A stretch of 64,000 bases of DNA from positions 3,906,001-3,970,000 of the forward strand of contig NZ_JACKXE010000001.1 in the NCBI RefSeq assembly GCF_014212315.1, given 5' to 3'. The first letter of the stretch is position 1; every line of letters starts with the position of its first letter. Below are positions 60,475 to 64,000 of this stretch, one piece after another. The notes beneath the pieces are model-generated. The model had not been told where the DNA came from. It saw only the letters and a list, made by a program, of their open reading frames with translations, and searched no databases. Both the position numbers and the translations under genes were made by a program. Source of the DNA: Nocardioides luti. GTDB lineage: Bacteria; Actinomycetota; Actinomycetes; Propionibacteriales; Nocardioidaceae.

Positions 60475-62112
60475 ATGCTGCAGGAGGCAAGCCCCTTGCG
60501 GCGACGGCTGCTCGAGGTGGACGACCCCGACGTCCGCGCGCTGCAGATCGTCTTCACGCTCCTCTTCGTCCTCGACTTCGTGCTCCGCTTCGTCGGTGCC
60601 GCCGGGGTGGCGCTCCGGTCCTGGCCCACCGCCGGCCTGGTGCTGGCCCTGGTGCTGACCGTGTTCACGCTGGTGCGCCCGGTCCGCCCGCGCACGACGG
60701 CCCTGGTCGCGCTGCTCCCGCTGCTCGACCTCGCGGCCCTCGGCCTGGGCCGCCTCAACCAGCAGGCCACGGGCGCGGGCATCCTCGCGATCGTCCCCGC
60801 GCTGTGGCTCGGGCGTCAGCTGGGCCGTCGCGGCGCCGTCATCGCCGGCGCAGGGACGGTGCTGCTCGTCAGCGTCCCGGCGCTCGTCTACTTCGGCGTC
60901 GACGGCATCACGGTGTCGCGCTCGCTGCTCATCCCCGTCGTGACCACCTGGGCCGGGCTCGCGATCGCGTCGGCCCTGGAGAAGATGCGGGCCGCCTCCG
61001 ACGTGGCCGAGGGGCGCGGGCACGAGCTGAACGCCGCCCTGGGCACGATCGACTACCAGCAGCGGTTCTCCGAGGCGATCCTCGACACCGTCGACGTCGG
61101 CCTGGTGCTGCTCGACGAGCGTGGCGCCTACCTCACGATGAACCGCCGCCACCAGGCGTTCATGGACCTCGCCTACCCGTCGGGGCACGCGGGCATGGCC
61201 GGCCAGCTCGGCCTGGTCTACGCCGAGGACGGCAAGCGGCCGCTCGTGCGCGAGGAGATGCCGACGTACCGGGCGTCCCAGGGCGAGGAGTTCGACGACT
61301 TCCGGATGTGGATCGGTGACGACCCGGTCACCAACCGGGCGGTCTCCGTCTCGGCACGCACGGTCAAGCACCGCGACGGCAGCTTCGGGGGCGCCGCGCT
61401 GGCCTACAACGACGTCACGGACTTCATGCGCGCGCTGCAGGTCAAGGACGAGTTCGTCGCGTCGGTCTCGCACGAGCTGCGGACCCCGCTCACCTCGATC
61501 GTCGGCTACGTCAACATCCTCGAGGAGCGCGACGACCTCCCCACCGACGTGCACAGCCACCTGTCGGTCGTCTCGCGCAACACCACCCGCCTGCAGCGGC
61601 TGGTCGCCGACCTCCTCCACACCGCGCAGGTCGACGAGGGCCCGATGCAGGTACGCCGGGTGCCGACCGACCTGAGCAAGATCGTGCGCGACGCCGTCGA
61701 GGCGGCCACGCCGGCCGCCGCCGCCTCCGGGATCACCATCCACGCCGAGATGCCGGAGCGCCTGGAGGTGATGGTGGACGCCCAGCGGATGGCGCAGGTG
61801 GTGGACAACCTGATCTCCAACGCCATCAAGTACAGCCCCGACGGCGGCCGGGTCGACGTCTGCCTCGCGCTCGACGGCGGCAAGGTCGAGCTGGCCGTCA
61901 AGGACACCGGGCTCGGCATCGAGTCCTCCGACCGGGACCGGCTCTTCACCCGCTTCTTCCGCTCCGCGCACGCGACCAAGCAGTCCATCCAGGGCGTCGG
62001 CCTGGGGCTCAGCATCACGAAGTCGATCGTGGAGAGCCACGGCGGCCGGATCGAGGTCGAGAGCGAGCTCGGTCGCGGCAGCGAGTTCCGCGTCCGCATC
62101 CCGCGCGACTGA
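60475..62112 (+). CDS. Membrane histidine kinase with PAS domain
   Basis: 545 residues. About six N-terminal membrane helices reach residue 175; a PAS domain follows (FSEAILDTVDVGLVLLDERGAYLTMNRRHQAFMDL). H box FVASVSHELRTPLTSIVGY with His333; N box VVDNLISNAIKYSPDGG; G1 VKDTGLGI; F FTRFFRS; G2 GVGLGLSITKSIVESHGG. No response regulator is adjacent. The same H- to G-box style as the kinase at 52358 suggests a related output. It is divergent from the sigma factor gene. Confidence 0.9.
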   Translation: MLQEASPLRRRLLEVDDPDVRALQIVFTLLFVLDFVLRFVGAAGVALRSWPTAGLVLALVLTVFTLVRPVRPRTTALVALLPLLDLAALGLGRLNQQATGAGILAIVPALWLGRQLGRRGAVIAGAGTVLLVSVPALVYFGVDGITVSRSLLIPVVTTWAGLAIASALEKMRAASDVAEGRGHELNAALGTIDYQQRFSEAILDTVDVGLVLLDERGAYLTMNRRHQAFMDLAYPSGHAGMAGQLGLVYAEDGKRPLVREEMPTYRASQGEEFDDFRMWIGDDPVTNRAVSVSARTVKHRDGSFGGAALAYNDVTDFMRALQVKDEFVASVSHELRTPLTSIVGYVNILEERDDLPTDVHSHLSVVSRNTTRLQRLVADLLHTAQVDEGPMQVRRVPTDLSKIVRDAVEAATPAAAASGITIHAEMPERLEVMVDAQRMAQVVDNLISNAIKYSPDGGRVDVCLALDGGKVELAVKDTGLGIESSDRDRLFTRFFRSAHATKQSIQGVGLGLSITKSIVESHGGRIEVESELGRGSEFRVRIPRD

Positions 62113-62144
62113 CGCCGTCGGCCCCAGCAACACCCGCGGGTGGG

Positions 62145-62555
62145 TCAGCCGCAGGCGGGGCAGGTCCCGAAGATCTCCAGCGTGTGGCTCACGTCGGAGA
62201 AGCCGTGCTCGCCGGCGATCGCGCGGGTCCAGCGCTCCACGGTCGGTCCCTCGACCTCCACGGTGGCGCCGCACGCGCGGCAGACCAGGTGGTGGTGGTG
62301 CGTGTCGGAGCAGCGGCGGTAGATCGCCTCGCCGTCCTCGGTGCGCAGCATGTCGACCTCGCCGGCCTCGGCCAGCCGCTGCAGCGTGCGGTAGACCGTG
62401 GCCAGCCCGACCGTCTCGCCGCGGCGGCCGAGCAGGTCGTGGATCTCCTGCGCCGAGCGGAAGTCCGCGAAGGACGAGAGGGCGTCCGCGACCGCGATCC
62501 GCTGGCGGGTCGGGCGCAGCGGCGGGGTGGCCGTCGGGCCGTCAGTGCTCGTCAT
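62145..62555 (-). CDS. zur: Fur-family zinc uptake regulator
   Basis: 136 residues from the ATG of MTSTDGPTATPPLRPTRQR, overlapping znuB by 14 bp. Winged helix with RSAQEIHDLLGRRGETVGLATVYRTLQRLAEAGEVDML, then the metal part HHHHLVCRACGATVEVEGP and a C-terminal CPAC, the four-Cys structural zinc site of Fur/Zur proteins. Being at the end of a zinc/manganese ABC operon, it is most likely Zur. It would repress the operon when zinc is ample; no operator is visible because the operon start is outside the window. Confidence 0.9.
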   Translation of the reverse strand: MTSTDGPTATPPLRPTRQRIAVADALSSFADFRSAQEIHDLLGRRGETVGLATVYRTLQRLAEAGEVDMLRTEDGEAIYRRCSDTHHHHLVCRACGATVEVEGPTVERWTRAIAGEHGFSDVSHTLEIFGTCPACG

Positions 62556-63549
62556 AGTGCTTCCCGTGGGGTGCGTGGCGGTGTCCGTCGTGGACGTAGT
62601 CCACGTGGTCCCCGTGCGGGACGGCCACGTGGCCGCAGGCCGAGCCGTGCTCGTGCGGGTGCGGGTCGGTCTCGAGGTGGGCGTCCGGGTCCGCGACGTC
62701 GTGGTGGGCGGGGAACGGCGCGTGCAGGCGCTGGCGGTGCCGCAGCCAGACACCGAGCGGCCAGGTGACCACGAAGCCCGCCAGCGAGAGCAGCACGATC
62801 GTGGGGCCGGGGGACACCGAGACGCCGGCGGGCACCACGGCGGCGATGGACAGGCCGCCGACGGAGGCCAGGGTGCCGAGCAGCATGGCGGAGACCAGCG
62901 TGGTGCGGAACGAGCGCGCGAGCTGCTGGGAGGTCGCCACCGGCACGACCATCAGGGCCGAGACGAGCAGCAGCCCGACCGTGCGCATCGCGACGGTGAC
63001 CGTGACGGCGGCGAGCACGGCCACGAGCAGGTTGTAGGCCCGCACGTTGAGCCCGGCGACCCGGGCGAACTCCTGGTCCTGGGCCACGGCGAACAGCTGC
63101 GGCGACAGCCCGACCGCCGTGCCGATGACCACGGCGGCCAGCACCATCGTCACGACCACGTCGGTGGAGGAGATCGTGGTGATGGCGCCGAAGAGGTACT
63201 GCTGCAGCCGCGAGGCGCTCTGCCCGGCCAGCCCGGTGACCAGCACGCCGCCGGCGAGGCCCCCGTAGAAGAGCAGCGCGAGGGCGACGTCGCCGTTCGT
63301 GTGGCCGCGCTCGCGGATCACCTCGATCAGGATCGCGCCGAGCACCGCGACGACGACGGCCGTCCACGTGGGCGACGTGCCGGTCAGCAGCCCGAGCGCC
63401 ACCCCGGTCACGGCCACGTGGCCGATGCCGTCGCCCATCAGGGCGAGGCGTCGCTGGACCAGGTAGGTGCCGATCGCCGGGGCCGCGAGCCCCGTGAAGA
63501 GGGCGGCGAGCAGGGCCCGCTCCATGAAGGGGAGGGTGAAGACGTCCAT
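62542..63549 (-). CDS. znuB: Zinc ABC transporter permease with His-rich tail
   Basis: 335 residues. About eight membrane helices with ABC-3 motifs (GIGHVAVTGVALGLLTGTSPTW and GLLLVSALMVVPVATSQQLA). The C-terminal 70 residues are not typical: a soluble tail with about 20 His (PAHHDVADPDAHLETDPHPHEHGSACGHVAVPHGDHVDYVHDGHRHAPHGKHYDEH in outline), facing the cytoplasm if the helix count is right, probably for zinc buffering. It overlaps zur and directly follows the ATPase gene (63549 shared base). Confidence 0.9.
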   Translation of the reverse strand: MDVFTLPFMERALLAALFTGLAAPAIGTYLVQRRLALMGDGIGHVAVTGVALGLLTGTSPTWTAVVVAVLGAILIEVIRERGHTNGDVALALLFYGGLAGGVLVTGLAGQSASRLQQYLFGAITTISSTDVVVTMVLAAVVIGTAVGLSPQLFAVAQDQEFARVAGLNVRAYNLLVAVLAAVTVTVAMRTVGLLLVSALMVVPVATSQQLARSFRTTLVSAMLLGTLASVGGLSIAAVVPAGVSVSPGPTIVLLSLAGFVVTWPLGVWLRHRQRLHAPFPAHHDVADPDAHLETDPHPHEHGSACGHVAVPHGDHVDYVHDGHRHAPHGKHYDEH

Positions 63550-64000
63550 CAGGCACCGGCCTCTCGTCGGACCGGGGGATCGAGCGGGGAGCCGACGTGC
63601 GGGGCGTGGTCGTGCCGCTCCGGGGGATGGTGGTGGTGGTGCGTGTGCGCCTCGCCGAAGTCGGGCGAGTGCACCTCGTGGTCGGCCAGCGGAGGACCGT
63701 CGTACGCCACGCGCCCGTCGCGCATCACCACGGCCCGGTCGACGAGGGGGGCCAGCGGCCCGAGCTCGTGGGCGACGAGCACGATCGTGGCGCCGCGCTC
63801 CTTGAGCTGGCGCAGCGCGTCGGCCAGCGCGTGCTGGTTGGGCAGGTCCACGCCCGCGGTCGGCTCGTCGAGGAAGAACAGGTCGGGCTCGCCGGCCAGC
63901 GCCCGGGCGATCAGGGCGCGCTGCTGCTGGCCGCCGGAGAGCTGGGAGACGCCGTCGCGGGCCCGGTCCTGGAGACCGACCACGCGGAGCGCCTCGTCGA
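63549..64000 (-). CDS. znuC: Zinc ABC transporter ATPase (5' end outside window)
   Basis: The visible 150 C-terminal codons include the ABC signature QLSGGQQQRALIARALA, Walker B LFFLDEPTAGVD and the switch His in VLVAHELG. Walker A lies beyond the right edge. The C-terminus is His-rich (THHHHHPPERHDHAPH). It powers import through ZnuB; the substrate-binding gene is presumably further upstream. Confidence 0.88.
   Translation of the reverse strand, partial: DEALRVVGLQDRARDGVSQLSGGQQQRALIARALAGEPDLFFLDEPTAGVDLPNQHALADALRQLKERGATIVLVAHELGPLAPLVDRAVVMRDGRVAYDGPPLADHEVHSPDFGEAHTHHHHHPPERHDHAPHVGSPLDPPVRREAGA

Overview
The window is very GC-rich DNA (roughly 70% or more by eye) with an almost gap-free gene layout on both strands. 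The gene order hrcA-dnaJ-rsmE-HIT / phoH-ybeY-corC-cdd-like-era / leuA / recO-uppS / zur-znuB-znuC, together with SigE-family sigma factors, DUF3097 and a tuberculostearate-type tmsAB pair, points to an actinobacterium, most likely Nocardioides or a close relative (Nocardioidaceae). This is an inference from gene content and order; no database was searched. No rRNA, tRNA, phage, transposase or CRISPR array was seen.

Layout. 1-15.8 kb: two paralogous class III cyclase-AAA-TPR giants flank hemW and several small genes. A major facilitator with a C-terminal cyclic-nucleotide-binding domain and a Crp-family regulator lie next to the second cyclase, which suggests a cAMP-type signalling island. 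Divergent from the Crp gene is a tightly coupled operon: GAF protein, cytoplasmic subtilisin, a 34-residue ORF, and a small acidic protein made of EGHRR repeats. This looks like the best candidate for an undescribed system. 15.8-19 kb: hrcA (with a CIRCE operator), dnaJ, rsmE. 19-25.5 kb: a SigE-family sigma factor with two GerMN/Gmad2 surface proteins, a HIT protein coupled to a PHM-like copper monooxygenase, and a SulP transporter. 25.5-34.3 kb: phoH-ybeY-corC-degenerate cytidine deaminase, a secreted TIM-barrel-like protein, tmsAB, a siderophore-interacting protein, era.

34.3-46.3 kb is accessory: VOC protein, SDR, two septum-formation lipoproteins, a secreted DUF11 protein, flavodoxin, acetyltransferases, YihY, SRPBCC and a phytoene-dehydrogenase-like flavoprotein. 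46.3-48.2 kb: leuA with a 13-codon leader and stem-loop. 48.2-56 kb: SGNH hydrolase, penicillin acylase, a large MASE1-PAS histidine kinase, GNAT protein. 56-64 kb: alpha/beta hydrolase, recO, uppS, a second SigE sigma/anti-sigma-like pair, a second histidine kinase, and a zinc regulon (zur-znuB-znuC, cut by the right edge).

Non-coding content is unusually structured. There are two clusters of a roughly 41-bp hairpin repeat whose stems differ by compensatory changes, several perfect loop-less palindromes, and a mirror-symmetric palindrome block at 32.43-32.52 kb. Many genes have a TANNNT or NAGACT hexamer exactly 6-7 nt before the start codon, suggesting widespread leaderless transcription.
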